Part shown: one piece after another, positions 1 through 15,692 of the stretch
Numbering within the stretch: the stretch's first letter is position 1
How the letters are laid out: every line of letters begins with the position of its first letter
Source: Erpetoichthys calabaricus
Lineage: Eukaryota > Chordata > Cladistia > Polypteriformes > Polypteridae
DNA length: 64,000 bases
Reading direction: 5' to 3'
Assembly (NCBI RefSeq): GCF_900747795.2
Contig: NC_041394.2
Span: 344,047,265 to 344,111,264 of the forward strand
Notes under the pieces: generated by a model
The model's input: only the letters and a program-made list of their open reading frames with translations
Told to the model about the DNA's origin: nothing
Databases searched by the model: none
Translations under genes and position numbers: made by a program

Positions 1-44
1 CTAACAGACAACATAATTGATGGTCTCACACACACACACACACA

Positions 45-1098
45 GGTTACATGAGCATCTTGACAGAGAAGTAAACTGAGAGAAGGGTAATAAAGTCAAG
101 TAGAGCTAAAAGCCTTCCTGAACAGATGAGTTTTAAGTTGTTTTTTAAAAGAATTCATGGAGTCAGCTGACCTGATTAATTTTGGTAGGTCATTCCAGAG
201 TCTGGGCGCTATACAGCTGAAGGCCTTGCTGTCACCCAGTGAACCTTTGCACATGGCAGGACTCCGAGTTGTATTGGAAGTCCGATGTATAGGCTGAACA
301 GGACCAATATATGACCACCAGACTGGGTGGGAAAATCAACATGTTGTGTCAAATCAAAACAGTCCAATAAGGACAGGAATTCATTTCTCAGTTTAGATGT
401 AGTAATGTCAGTATGGATGTTGAAATCACCGAGAAGGATAATTCTCTGAGAGTAAGAGCTTAGGTGGGTCAAGAGTTCAATCAGATCGGATAAGAAGGAT
501 GCATTGTATTTTGGAGGATGATAAAGAACAATGAGTGAGACAGGACCTGATTCCGTTATTAGTTTCAGAGCCAGGCATTCAAAAGACAATGGACAGTCAA
601 TTGGGATTCGTTTGATGTTTAAGTCTGCTCTGACAATTACTGCAAGCCCACCGCCTTGTCTTGAGCTGCGGGGCTCTGTGTGGAAAGTGAACCGAGATGG
701 TGTCACCTCCGTGAGAGACGTAAATTCGTTTGGTTTTTGCCAAGTCTCCATTAAACACAGCATATCAAGTTTGGTGTCAGTGATGAGTTCTGACAGCACC
801 AATGCTTTGCCATTATGAGATCTCAAATTAATGACGCTTCTTTTTACACAGAGCCGTGATCGGAGTTTATTTCCACATAATGTACATTCGGCACACTGAC
901 ACTTCTATAGTCACGAGAAGGATGGCGTATTCCTGAGCAAATGCTGCCGGTGGTCTTTTCATTCACAGCCCAGTGGTGGCGGCGACCTGACCCACGATGT
1001 ACATATTTCGGGCGCCGCAAAATCCCGGCGTCTTTTAGGATGTTGCAGTCAGACCATTTGCTCTGGATAAACTGTTTAATACAAAAGGAGTTTGTCAT
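45..1098 (-). mobile_element. L2/Rex1-like LINE with large internal deletion
   Basis: Read on the minus strand, this non-LTR retrotransposon keeps a 5' segment (844-1098, with RRPKYVHRGSGRRH), an APE-type endonuclease (about 826-290, with CLMETW near the start and LLGDFN at 419-440) and then jumps directly to the extreme C-terminal tail of the reverse transcriptase (about 289-60, reading KAFSCIAPRLWND and KKQLKTHLFRKAF). Almost all of the RT domain that should lie between is missing. The 5' segment and the endonuclease are in different frames. A short (CA)n run at 30-44 lies just past the 3' side. The order and motifs are typical of L2/Rex1 elements in fish. The copy cannot code for a working protein. 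Confidence 0.85.
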
Positions 1099-1548
1099 TA
1101 GAGTGTTTTAGCGTGATAGTGAGTTAACCGATAGCAGTGGAGAAGCAGCACAGCACAGCAGAGCCGGTAGGACAGGCGGGTGTGGTAACGTAGGTGAGCG
1201 GTGATAGCAAAGCAGCAGAAAGCATAGCAGGAGGTAGCAGGATTTAGAAGTTCCAGCATACAGCCATAAACAGTAATGCTGGGTATTATAAGCGTGAACA
1301 CCCCAGAGCCACCGGCCAGGTGGATATGAACATCAGATCAGTTCTTAGTCGTACAGTACTGTAAAATGAATCGGGAGCAAATCAGCATAGCAAATATAAT
1401 CAAGGAAAGAGATTATGCTGATGTTCTAGATCGGCAGGTACAAAGAAATGTTCGTAGGTCTCGTCTCGTGATCCACAGGTTCAGTTGTTCCCAATCAAAG
1501 TAGAGTCCATAAAATCTGTAAATATTAACCAAATCCATACAATTCGAG
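1099..1548. other. no gene seen; possible LINE 5' UTR
   Basis: The stretch is moderately GC-rich and may include the 5' UTR of the LINE to its left (minus orientation). No coding motif was recognised. Confidence 0.3.
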
Positions 1549-2049
1549 TCAGCTGCATCCACGAACTATACGTACAATAAAGGAAATAAAACAAGCGTAA
1601 GAAAGTGTAGGATTAAGGCGAGTTTTGCGAAAAGCGTTGTTAACAGGGAGGAGCGGCAACAACAAGCGTGCACCAGCGTCCCCTCCCGATGGTCTCTGAA
1701 CTCTTTTGCCAGACATGTAATTGGTCTCTTTACCTTTTGAATGAAGCATGTGAAGCTTCTCCAGCACTAGTAGGTTTTCTGGTAACTGACTCTGTAGTTC
1801 AAGAGGTAACTTCACAAGCATAGCTTTGCACTTTTCGTTCACTGCCTCAAAGGCAGACTTAGTGCAAAGAGAGTCGGCCAAGCAGGAAAACTCATAACCC
1901 CAGAAGGTAGCTGCTGTGGGAAAGAGATCTTTTTCCAAACTGAAACGAACTAAATCGGAAGTGGAAAGTTTTCCTAGGTAATTTGGATTAACTATGAGTT
2001 TCAGCACAGAACGAAAGTACACGCTCCAAAGTCCAAATTTAACAGAGTT
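1549..2049 (-). pseudogene. hAT-transposase-derived fragment (tentative)
   Basis: An open stretch of about 165 codons without a clear start. It contains VNEKCKAMLVKLPLELQSQL followed by PENLLVLEKLHMLHS. This pattern (charged Cys, then an Arg/Gln-Leu-Pro-Glu-Asn helix) resembles the helical region before the C-terminal dimerisation part of hAT transposases and domesticated hAT-derived zinc-finger proteins. No BED finger, catalytic residues or dimerisation motif are visible. The last 40 residues look like non-coding read-through. It may be a relic of a transposon or of a hAT-derived host gene; the assignment is weak. Confidence 0.35.
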
Positions 2050-2052
2050 TCA

Positions 2053-3029
2053 ATTGAACTTAATTAACTGCTGAACATATTCAAAAAAGGATTAATTGTA
2101 ATGGCCCTGTAAAGCTGAATTCGTGTGTATCCACAGGTGTGTGTGTGTGGATTACACGTGGAATACAATCACATTAATTAACTGTCACAAAAATAAATGC
2201 CTACTAACGAGCAATACCCAAAAAGGTCAGTAGATGGCGGCCGAAATTAACAGCACGCTTGGTAATGCCGTCCTTAGCAAAGACACCGAAAAGAAAAAAT
2301 GACTAAATGTGTTAAAACTGTACAGACACGGAGTGTTCACAGTCATTATTAAAACAGCGGTTATCATGCCTGTTTTTCTAGAAGTACATATATATGAAGA
2401 AACATTTCTTAAAGTGCTTTAAACATTAAACTGAAAACACTAACATAAAAGGTTGCCTGAAACACGTTAGTAAAACATCGTTACAGCTTTTATCATCACT
2501 CATCACTCCATTTCTAATAGAGCTAACAACAAAACATTTAACTTACATCACAATAGAAGCACACGTGACAGGGTTAACAAATAATCAAACACTTGCTGCA
2601 ACGTACAGACTCCGGGAAGTACAGCATGTCAGGCACAACACTAACACCTGCGCATGCTCAGACATCACCAGTGTGCGTGAGGATGCTAAGGACAGCGTGT
2701 TGAGACTTCTGTAATCTCGCCGTTGGATCCTGAAGTGATTTGTGCATTGCTGCTGCTGCTATTCTATTAGGTTAACTGGCAGGGCTTGGCATTGTAGTTA
2801 CATTATCCTAAATTGCGATTCCTTTTCTGTTTGAATACAGAGATGATCATTTGTGAAGTGTCCTGTAACCTTTTTTTTTTGGCCTATTAGCTCTTAACCG
2901 GATGAGTGACAGCTTCCATATCTGTTTGGCACAATTAACCCTTGTCTGGTTTATCATTCTTTTCTATTGAACTAAACTGCCCTTATGTTTGCTCCAGTGT
3001 TTATCTCCACTAATGTTTCTCTACCCTTT
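2053..3029. other. intergenic, nothing recognised
   Basis: AT-rich sequence with a short T run near 2870. No open frame with family resemblance and no terminal-repeat element was found. Confidence 0.4.
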
Positions 3030-3404
3030 TACCTGCAGGTCAGTACCTCAGACACCGGCTTCGGTGTTGTCCTGAGCCAGGTTACTGAAGGAGCTAAACA
3101 ACTGGAGATGTATCTCAACTGAAAACTGCTGGACCGGGAAATAAGCTAGGTGGGACATTCTCACCATCAAATGACTGATTTCTCAGCTCAAATGTCACTT
3201 CTTATGTAGGGAGTCTTCCCTGGTGATCGACCGCATACCTCAGTCATGTTTGTGTTCCAAATAGGATTCCAACCCTTGGGTCATCAGATAGATTCTGAAC
3301 CTTCAGCCCAATAGATTCACCATCAAACATAAACAGGAGGTCCATTCATGCCAACACTATGACCTCTTCGCTTGGTTTGCCTACCCCTCTGGCGCTGGGC
3401 CAAG

Positions 3405-3790
3405 TGGGGGCTGTGTCATGGTTCTCCTTCCAGGTTCAACCAAGGTTAATGATACCACCCTGAGGCAAAAAGCAGGTGCAGCTGCTAACAGTATCATCTC
3501 TTTTCTCATCTTCAGTGGAGAGAAAACATTCAGTGAGGGCAACTAATCTAGCCCCTTCCAGGTGAAGCCCCATATGAGTGCAGAAGCCCCAGAGAAAGAG
3601 AGACAGAGACCACTGAATTTGGACTGAACTTCATAGAAGATTGAGCTCCAAGTCAAGATATACTCTACCAAGCTGTTAATTCCTGGAGTCGAGAAGACTG
3701 CCATTGTTTCAATTACTATTATTTTTTTTGGCTGATTTGTCCCATCATGCACCTGTTTTTTCGGCAGTTATCAAAATAGGAATAAATGGG
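3405..3790 (+). repeat. LTR-like block, copy 1
   Basis: This shares an ordered set of short matches with 5690-6005: a segment around GCAGAGAAAACA-type sequence, GAGGGCAACT, a purine-rich AGAGAGAGA tract before a GACC, and a downstream segment about preparing AAGACTG. It lies between an RNase H-like piece and a gag-like piece, as expected for an LTR joining two element copies. Boundaries are approximate. Confidence 0.55.
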
Positions 3791-5689
3791 GTGACCCAGC
3801 TGGGGCTACAACACTTCCGTGGAGTCCTCTTGTGTCCTTCCACCCACCCATGAATACGCACTTATGTGAAAAAGGACAAGGCCTGGCCCAACTACTCACT
3901 CCAATGTGCCCACAGGACGATGTAGAAACTTACCTCCTGGTCTTTGAGTGCACCACACTTGCCACTGCGTGCCAGCAAGGGCCTGGGCACACCTCATTGA
4001 TCCAGACTGACCTGGCCAGTTGAGTGTCCTAGCTCGACCAATCCATTGGCAGTCTTGGGTTACCACACCGGACCCTCGGAGCTCAAAGACCAGAGATGAG
4101 CCTAAAGGAGGCCGAAACATAACCACAGAGAAGGGGCTGCTCCTGGGTGAACCTGAGATGTTACCTCTGTAGTGAGATGGGTCACGTCATGTCGTGACCT
4201 GTCCATCACGTGGATGACACAATCGAGTGCACATGGGTCAAGGGCAATGGGTGCTGTTGTGCGGTCATACCTAACCCTCCTGCTTTTTTCTTTACAGGTT
4301 CAGCCCGTGTGAATGCCACCTTGTCCATATCCTGTATGATTCTTCCAGAAACATCACTATCTCTGCACCCTGCTATATCCCATCACAACAGTATGACAGC
4401 AAGCAGGCGAGTCTAACCAATAGTAATAGTGAGGCACAACGCTACCCTAAAGCAGTCTGCTGGCTAAGTGTACAAGGTCAACTCAAAACTCAGGTGGTGG
4501 TGGTGCTGCTGCAGCCTCCATACACTGAAATACTGGTGATGGGAATCTGCTGCAACCATCTGAAGAGGTGACCATGGATAGAATCTGCTTAACAGAAGAT
4601 GATTGCCATTGATGTAAAGCAGAAGATAAGGCCATGAGTGCCCAGTATGATGCTATAGACCTTGCCAGGATGGGTGTAAACAAGCCTACATCACATCCAA
4701 TGTCCCTGACCGGATGCCATCATTGGAAACCATGTCTGATTTCATTGCTTCCATACAAGTTTAGTTTTTCCCTGCCAGCTTCTGCTAAGCACGAGAACTG
4801 GAATGTTGACTCCTTGAAGTTTGCAAAGAATGCAGTTGCCGCAGTCGCCCTAGTGTCAGGCCTATGCGGTCTAAACTCCACTTTATTTTGGAAAATAATC
4901 CATTGTACAGGGTGGCAGAGTTATAAGGCAATTCCAAGAGGGAACTCCTCATCCCGAGACCTTACTGTCATGAGGTGTGTGTGTAACCTGGCCTACACTC
5001 ACTTACTGGCGAAATCACTGCACATTGTTATTGACCCAGCATGCATGAGAAGGTACACCATTATTGCAGGTCCTGTCCAGAATGCCAGTTGACACAAACT
5101 CCCTCACTGGGCTGCATGCCTCTTATCCCCTTGTCGACAATTTGATTTGATCCATTTTAGTGGATCAGAGTAGACCTCATCACCCAACTCAAACCTTCAG
5201 CGTGAGGTCATACATATATACTCATCCTTGTAGACTATGCCAACCACTACCCAGAGGCCAGATCCTGCATTGATCTCCCCTAATTTTCTCTCTCTTTATC
5301 ATCATATTTATTTGGACACCGGTCTGGGTGCTTTGCTGAGCCAGGTTGTCAAAGGAGCTGAACATCTGTTTATGTACCACCACTGGAAACTGCTGAACCA
5401 GGAGATGAGGCATGCACCAATTGAGCGGGAGGCCCTTCCCATAAAATGGGTGATTTCTCAGCTCAGATAGCACCTCTTGGGTAGGGAGGTCACCTTGGTG
5501 AATGACCACGCACCTCTGCAGTGTTTGTGTTCGCAGGAGGATTCCAACCTTTGGGTCACCAGGTGTTTCTAAGCCTTTGGCTCTATAAATTTAACATCCT
5601 TCTTGGACAGGGGGACTCTTCTTGCCAATGCTGATCGCTCTTGACTAGGTTTGTCTGCCCCTGTGTGGCTGGGCTAAGGGTTTGGGGGA

Positions 5690-6005
5690 GTAACATGTTG
5701 ACGCATACGTGTCAGAGGTCCACTTTCTGGGCTCATCCAAAGTAAGCAATACTACACCTGGGCAAGTGAGGGGGCGAGGTCACTTTTCACACTTGCAGTG
5801 CAGAGAAAACAGTCAATGAGGGCAACTCCTCCCCTTCTGATCTAAGCCCTATAAGAGCACAGAAGCTCGAGAGAGAGAGAGACCTCTCACACTAGACCTG
5901 AACTTAATAAAAAATGGAGATCCCAGTCAAGACCCACTCTACTGCACTGTTAATGCAAGAAGACTGACATTATTTCTGAAATTTCTGGCTATTTCACACC
6001 CATTT
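5690..6005 (+). repeat. LTR-like block, copy 2
   Basis: Second copy of the block at 3405-3790, again between an RNase H-like piece and a gag-like piece. The divergence between the two copies is clearly visible by eye, which implies an old insertion. Confidence 0.55.
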
Positions 6006-6420
6006 TCTTTGGAAATTATCAAAATAGGATTAAAAAGGGGTGACCAACCTGACACCCCAATGCTTACTTGGAGTTCTCCTATGTCCTTACACATTGGTAT
6101 AGACAGCAAGATTTACCAAAAAATGAGTGAACTGGTTGATATTGAAAGCTGGGCAAGCAGCTTAACCAACTGCTGGCACAGGCAGCAATGCAGCAGGTCG
6201 AACTGGCTGAAGTGGAGGAGTACTACGATGGCACAAACGTGCACTTATTTGGAAGAGACCAAGGCCTGGCCCAACAACTCGCTCCAATGTACTTACTGGA
6301 CGACACAGAACCCTTCATCCTAATTTTAAAGTGCAATGCCACTTGCCAGTGTGGGACTGGGTGCACCTCATTGAGCCATTTTTGTCAGGGGTGGTCCTGT
6401 GGGTGTTCTAAGATATGAAA

Positions 6421-7720
6421 GATATTATTATAATACACAATATTCCTCACAATAATAATAATAATAATAATAATATAGTAAAATATTATTTCAAGCATAT
6501 TTCTCACCTGAATAGTTCTAAAAATGAAAAGTAAGCATGTTATTAATGAAACAACTTATTCTAAACAATAATTAAATTCTTGAGGCCTATCACTGCCAGT
6601 GTAAATGCTTAGGGTAAGTTTTGGTAAAGCTAAGAAATTATGCGTCAAATAAGGAATAAAATAATCAAAAAATAATTAATGCAGTTTATTTATATCGTCT
6701 TCAATTGCATATTTTTTCAAATAACATTTTTCAAAAGAGTGGCACCATTAACAATACATGCATTATTTCTAAAGGAGTTTACAAATTGATCAGCATATCC
6801 CAGTATTTACAATTCAGTAAAAAGTAGCTAAATTATTCCGAAACAATGTATGCACTATCTGTATTTTATGTAGGGGATAGGATAAATGTTGAAGAACAAT
6901 TCGGTAAACTCTCCCCTTTTTAAATGTTTAATACTGTACACTGACATTATGCTGAATGTCTCCAACTTGTCGACATTTTGATATTCCCTGGTGTTCTTAC
7001 AGTTCTCAGTGGTCCAAACATGTCTTTCACATAACTGATAGATTGAGATTTATCCAAGAACTTTAGAATGGTGTGATGAAATGGTATTCCATTCTTCCTC
7101 ATCGAGGCACAATAAACTTAAAGCAAAATCTTCCTTGCACCTCTGTTACAGATTTTATTCAGTGTATGCCCGAATGCTCAAGTCAAGTGTATTCACTGCA
7201 CGTTATCGTGCAGTATGCCATTACTGGTAATATATAAAAGTTTTCGGTTATAATGAAAAATCGTCAGATTACATCGTTATGTCCTCATGAAAAAAATGAC
7301 CGCATCTCCAAGCATGTAAATAAAAAGGTAAAATACTTATGTAAGACTGTAAGAGTGCTTCCCCTTTGAAAAATCAGCCATCATTTTGTAAACAATATTG
7401 AAGACCAATTTGAGACATGAAGAACATGCCAAAGTAGACTGTTTCCACACGAAGTACGTACCCAAATGTTTAAAATTTGAAAGTAGTGGTAAAAATGTGG
7501 CCTGCACAGCACATATAATTATTTTTTCTCCAGAAAATTACACTTGTCCGCGGACAACTGAAACCAGAAAAACACGCTTGTCCGACGGTCAATTTACCCG
7601 TGTCGGATGAGTCGGGCATTGGATTTCTGCACCCCTGTCTACACTCAGCCATATCCCAGCACAGTGGTGTACTATGATTAAGACAGACGTTTGGTATGGC
7701 GTCTGGACTAGTGATCTTTC
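6421..7720. other. AT-rich intergenic, (AAT)n repeat
   Basis: A trinucleotide array (AAT/TAA) sits at about 6450-6474. The rest is AT-rich with no recognised gene. A perfect 14-nt palindrome TTGTCCGCGGACAA occurs near 7544-7557. This region lies downstream of the zinc-finger gene and may include its 3' UTR. Confidence 0.4.
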
Positions 7721-7749
7721 AGTTAGCAGCTGATCCAAGCGTGGTTTCT

Positions 7750-7906
7750 TAGGCCATTCCATTTCCTTTTGTGCGTTTTCAAGGTGTCTCCACTGGAAAT
7801 TCTTTTGTCGGCTTTGGAGAGTACGACAGTGACAAAATTAATTGACACATTGCAAAAAACAACATGGCCTCTTTTACGTGTGAATTCAAGTGTGGCACTG
7901 AAGCCT
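7750..7906 (-). pseudogene. degenerate zinc-finger repeats past the stop codon
   Basis: Beyond the stop codon of the zinc-finger exon, finger-like sequence continues for about two more repeats on the minus strand (FCHR, then RLQCHT, then PCCFLQC and FCHCRTLQS in the same reading frame). These are interrupted by several in-frame stops. The array was once longer, and the gene now ends early inside a finger. Confidence 0.7.
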
Positions 7907-11116
<3,210 letters not shown>

Positions 11117-11329
11117 CTAGATATAATCTTAACAGCAGCTTTGTCTATATCTCTGTGAAATAAAATAAATTGATTTCATTCTATCAAAACTGCACCATTC
11201 ATATGTAACAATATTTGTATTTCATTTCTCAACACTCTCTCGGTTAAGGTTTACATCAAGTCAGGCATTTCAAAACATGTTAACTGCAACTTATCACTCT
11301 TCATATCAAATATTCAGATGTCAAACAAA

Positions 11330-12190
11330 ATTTGGAGTGGAGTGAATGTCCAATAAACTGGAAGAGAAGACCATTTCACATAGTTATGTGTCATCAGTAT
11401 GCATTTATTCTTCATCTCCCTCTTGATTTTTTCCCAGTTCTATGTGGGGTTGATCAGCCTTCTCCAAACAGCTCAGTCCTACACTTCCTCACCATTCAAG
11501 CCCATTTCCTTCAGATCTTCTTTTCCTTTATTCATCCACCTCAGCTTTGGCCTCCCTTGCTTTCTCTTACCCTGTAATTCCATTCCCATCACTCTTCTTA
11601 TCATATGTCCATACCAATTCAACATAATCTCCTGTTAATTTCTTAGATATTTCTCCTACTTTTGTTGTACTTCTGATTGTCTCATCTTTTTTTGTCCTTT
11701 TTGTAACTCCATACATCCATCCCTACATTCTCATTTCTTATACTTCTAACTTCTTCTCCTGCACTCCCTTTACAGCCCATGTCTCAGCTCCATACATCAT
11801 TGCTGTTCTTACCATTGTCCTGAAAACCTTCACCTTAATTTTTTGATCACACAGTACCTCTGATACCCTCTTCCAATTGTTCCATCCACACTGCACTCTA
11901 TAGGTTATCTCTGCATCTAATTCTTCATCTTGGGCTACCACTGATCCAAGATATTCAAATGTATCCAGTCTTTTCAATAGCTCTCATTGCAGGCTAACTT
12001 CTGAATCCTGATCATCACTAAAGCTCACATATTTGCAGGCTAACTTCTGAATCCTGATCATCACTAAAGCTCACATATTCGATCTTCTTCCTATTTATCT
12101 ACAACCCTCTATCTTTCAAAGCCCTTCTCCATTTTTCTAACTTTCTCGTTTCTGGTGCTACACAATATCATCAGCAAAAAGCCTGCACCA
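11330..12190 (-). mobile_element. RTE-like LINE, 3' reverse-transcriptase end
   Basis: The minus-strand frame at 11738-11977 reads FEYLGSVVAQDEELDAEITY and later MMYGAETWAVK. This is the C-terminal reverse-transcriptase segment found in RTE/craniofacial-protein-like LINEs, with the conserved GWNNW between them. Flanking sequence on both sides continues the same element in broken frames. The copy is 5'-truncated and lies upstream of the coding exons of the zinc-finger gene, within its putative first intron. Confidence 0.75.
11989..12079. repeat. 46-bp tandem duplication
   Basis: A unit starting GCAGGCTAACTTCTGAATCC at 11989 is repeated almost exactly at 12035, inside the RTE-like LINE. It is a recent local duplication. 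Confidence 0.85.
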
Positions 12191-12644
12191 GGGGGATTAA
12201 TCTTTTATCTCATGATTCAACACATCCATAATCAGATCAAAAAGGTAAGGACTTCAAGAAGATCTGGGACCCAAACAGTTTGTGTACATTTAATCCAAGT
12301 AGTGAATACTGCTGACCTTAATGATGGAATGAATCCTGCTCAGCAGTATTAACTACTTGTATTAAACACACACATACTGTTTGGATCCCAGAATTGTGTT
12401 GTTGCTTATGTTGAGAAATGTAAATACAAGAAGGTCCTCAGGATTGTATTAAAAAACAGATGCATGTCAGGAAGGGGGAGATAAAAGAGGAAGTCATCTT
12501 TACTAGAACACAAAGCCTGCAACAGAAGATGTCAAGAAGGTGGAATAATGTATTTGCTAGATTTGGTTGACATACATCACTGATGAGGCTTACCTTCTAC
12601 TACTTGGAAGTAGGTTGGACAAAAACCTTTGCATGGTAACTGAT

Positions 12645-12666
12645 TAAAAAAAAAAAAAAAAAAAAA
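12645..12666. repeat. poly(A) run
   Basis: About 22 consecutive A residues; possibly the tail of an unrecognised retroposed sequence. Confidence 0.7.
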
Positions 12667-12797
12667 TGTAAAAATGAAGCCATTCAACCAGATACTACAA
12701 TTAAACTTTATGATTGGCTCAGGAAGTAACAGATTTATAAAACCCTTGGTTTCCCCCGTTTAACTGTGAACTTCCCTTCTGCAGAAGTAAAGCGTTA

Positions 12798-15262
12798 CAG
12801 TGGGTATAGAAAAGAATCAGCCCCTTCAAAATATTCACATTTTGTTGTTTTGTAGCCTGAAATGAAAACACACACTAATAAAATACATCTCCAGCCATAT
12901 TTACTCAACACAACTTATAACATTCAAGTGAAAGATATAAGAGCAACAAGTCAGAACATATAAAAAGGAATCACTGAGATGGTTAAATGATCACACTCCT
13001 CCAAAAAAATACTTGTAAACTCAATCAGGTGTAACTAATCACCTTCTTCACTGTGCACCAAGCTAATTGGCTTCCACCCGTGATCAACTGTAATCTTTCT
13101 GATTATTTCAGCATAAACACAGCAATTCCTGGAGGATTCCAGTGCTTGGCAGTCCAACTGAAAGCAATCAACCAACTATGGGTGGTAAGGCACTGTCAAA
13201 AGATCTCAGGCGTAAAGTTGGGGAAAAGCCAAGAGATGGATTAAAAAAAATCAAAGGCTTTATCACTCCCTCAGACCACAGTAAAGTCCACAATCAATTG
13301 GTGGAAAGTGTTTGGTACTACTAGGACCCTTCCCAGATTAGGCCATCCCTCCAAACTGGATGGAAGAGCAAGGAGGAAAACTAGTCAGGGAGGCTAACAA
13401 GTGGCCTATGGCAACTCTGAAGAAGTTACAGGAATTGTTTGCAAAGAGTGGTCATTGTGTGCATGTGCCAACAATATCCCCATTACTCCACAAATGTGGC
13501 TTGTATGGAAGGGTTGCAAGAAAATTCCACTCCTCAAGAAAGGCCACAGCAATTCTTGATTGAGCTTTGCCAAAACATACCTTAAAGAATCTGAGGCCAA
13601 ACAAAAAAAGGTTTTATGGTCAGATGAGACCAAAACTTGAACTATTTAAATTTACTAAATTTTAATGAAAACAAGACAGGAGTCATGTTGTTTAGACCCA
13701 ATGGCACCAGCGGGACCCCATGTATCGACCTTTCCACTGTGGCTCAATATGAGAAATCTGTGATCACAAATTTAGGTGTGAAAATGGATTCTACTTTAAA
13801 ACTTGATAGCCATGTGAACGCAGTGGTAAAATCTTGCTTTTTCCAGTTGAGGCGGCTGTCAAAAATCAAGCCTGCTTTGTCTAAATGCAACCCTAAAACA
13901 GTGATACATGTTTTTATAATCTCTCATTTAGATTACTGCAATGTGCATCTTTTTGGAATTACCCAGGCCTCCTTTGCTTGCCTACAGCTGGTGCAAAATG
14001 CCATTGCTCGATTGTTAACTAGCATAAGCAAGCAAGAGCACATTACCCCAATTTTGGCTTCCTTACACTGGCTTCCAGTTCGTTTTCGAATCCATTTTAA
14101 GATTCTTGTATATGTTTTTAAATTCTTCAATGGTTATCTGTCAGAACTGCTGCACCCTTATGTACTGTCTCATTCTCTCAGGTCAGCAGACCAGATGCTT
14201 TTACTTGTTCCTAAGGCACGATGCAAACTCCGAGGTGATCGGGCTTTTTCAGTTGCAGCTCCAAAACTCTGGAACGATGTGCCATTGCATGTTAGGCAGA
14301 CTCCTTCATGTGCTGTCTTTAAATCTTATTTAAAAACACACTTTTACTCCCTAGCCTTTGACCCAGTGTGAGATGTTGACTGGGACTTTGACTACCTGTA
14401 CACTTTTTTTATTATGAACTTCTTCAGCTCTTATGTGTCTCTGTTTCTTTTACCTCTTTGGTTACTGGGTGTCTTATATGTTGGGTTTTATTGTACAGTA
14501 CTTTGGTCAGCCCTGATGTTGTTTTTAAAGTGCTTTATAAATAAATAAATAAAAATTAAAAATATTTGGCCTCAACATCAAATGGTATATCTGGCGGAAA
14601 GCCAATACAGCTTACCATGCAAAGAACACCAAACCCACAGTAAAGCATGGAGTTGGTAGCATCCTGGTGTGGGGGTATTTCTCTGGGGCACTTACCAAAT
14701 ACAAGGAAAAATGTATGGGACAAAATATAGCCAAATATTTGAGGAAATCCCGCTGCCCTCTGCCAGAAAGTTGTCAATAGAAAGAAGGTTTACCTTCCAA
14801 CATGACAATGTCCCGAAGCACACAGCAAACTAGACCACACAGTGTCTGAAGGAGAAAAGGGTGAATGTCCTTGCATGGCCTAGTTTCTACATGACATGAA
14901 GATTGAATTCCATCAACGGTCACCATCCAGTTTCACTGAGCTTGAGCAGTTCCGTAAAGACGACTTGGCAAATATCGTAGGCACAGTCTAGATGTGCAGA
15001 GTTGGTAGGGAAGTATCCCAACAGACTCATGGCTGTGATTAAAGCAAAAGGTGGTCTCACAAAGTACTGACATAGGTGGTGATCCTTAAACCATCTCAGT
15101 GATTTTTTTTTTTTCAGAACTGTAGCTACTATACTTGTGATTTGGCTGTTACAATATGCATTTCACCAATATAGCTAGAGAAAACAAAATGTTTAAATTT
15201 CAAGTTGTAAAGCAACAAGATATGAATATTTTGAAGAGGGTGATTCTTTTCTATACCCACTA
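12798..15262 (+). mobile_element. Tc1-like DNA transposon, interrupted by a LINE
   Basis: The ends are inverted: the left end starts CAGTGGGTATAGAAAAGAAT and the right end finishes ATTCTTTTCTATACCCACTA. TA dinucleotides flank both ends (12796-12797 and 15263-15264). Inside, plus-strand transposase pieces are readable: MGGKALSKDLRRKVGEKPRD (about 13180), LVREANKWPMATLKKLQE (about 13380), HKCGLYGRVARK (about 13490), then after the LINE KHGVGSILVWGYFSGAL (about 14645) and a block with QHDNVPKHTA (about 14800). The transposase has several frameshifts and stops and is inactive. It lies in the putative first intron of the zinc-finger gene. Confidence 0.9.
13632..14562 (+). mobile_element. L2/Rex1-like LINE nested in the Tc1 element
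   Basis: This is an open frame of about 244 residues coding the C-terminal reverse-transcriptase region, with SHLDYCNVHLFG, LQLVQNAIARLL, ASLHWLPVRFRIHFKILVY and FSVAAPKLWNDVPLH, followed by a 3' UTR ending AAGTGCTTTATAAATAAATA. The left junction falls after the transposase sequence ...AACTATTT and the right junction resumes at ATTTGGCCTC, so the target was the Tc1 transposase with a very short duplication. It is 5'-truncated but free of stops over its coding part, so it is a fairly young copy. Confidence 0.9.
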
Positions 15263-15692
15263 TAACTAACATGACTTGAGCAACAGTGGATTGGTCACCA
15301 ACTTATCTATCGTCTTTAAACAAGGCACCATGGATCGAAAGGAGAAAGAAGGAGGAAATCAAAGCGATGTGTTTGAAGTGTCTGCCTCTTCGAGTTTGCT
15401 GATTCGGGAGGATCGATGTGACTGAACGAAAATGTGGAAAGGAATGAATAGGAGAAGGAGGTGACAGTGTGAAGTAGAAATGGGATTTGTTAACCTGAAG
15501 CTAACTTGAGGTATAGTCAACGACGACACGCCGGGCACAGGGGGTTTCAGTTCCGGGGAAATGTTGATTGTAGGAGGGCCTCATTTTGATAGACACAAGA
15601 ACGTGGCTCACCCCTGATTGCAGTAACTCGAAGTGAAGCAAATGAAAACTTGCACACCCATAAAGTGTCGTCCACAAACCCCAAGCACTTAC
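15263..15692. other. upstream/intronic sequence, partly duplicated at 18.5 kb
   Basis: No coding sequence. It contains AACGACGACACGCCGGGCAC (about 15519-15538), which matches a motif near 18640 and marks one copy of a duplicated promoter-proximal region. Confidence 0.4.

Larger units (their letters stand above)
3030..6420 (+). mobile_element. Ty3/gypsy retrotransposon fossil, tandem mosaic
   Basis: Fossil pieces of one Ty3/gypsy family lie head to tail on the plus strand. In order there is an RNase H-like piece (about 3040-3400), an LTR-like block (about 3405-3790), a gag-like piece (about 3830-4150), an integrase-like piece (about 4630-5250), a second RNase H-like piece (about 5300-5600), a second copy of the LTR-like block (about 5690-6005) and a second gag-like piece (about 6180-6400). 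Gag similarity rests on a repeated segment beginning at the word for GQGLAQ / DQGLAQ. The element is broken many times over, old, and not in the normal gene order, so it looks like a rearranged tandem copy. Confidence 0.75.

Noticed and set aside
7544-7557. 14-nt palindrome as an operator-like site
   Set aside because: A single short palindrome in a repeat-rich vertebrate region has no supporting context.
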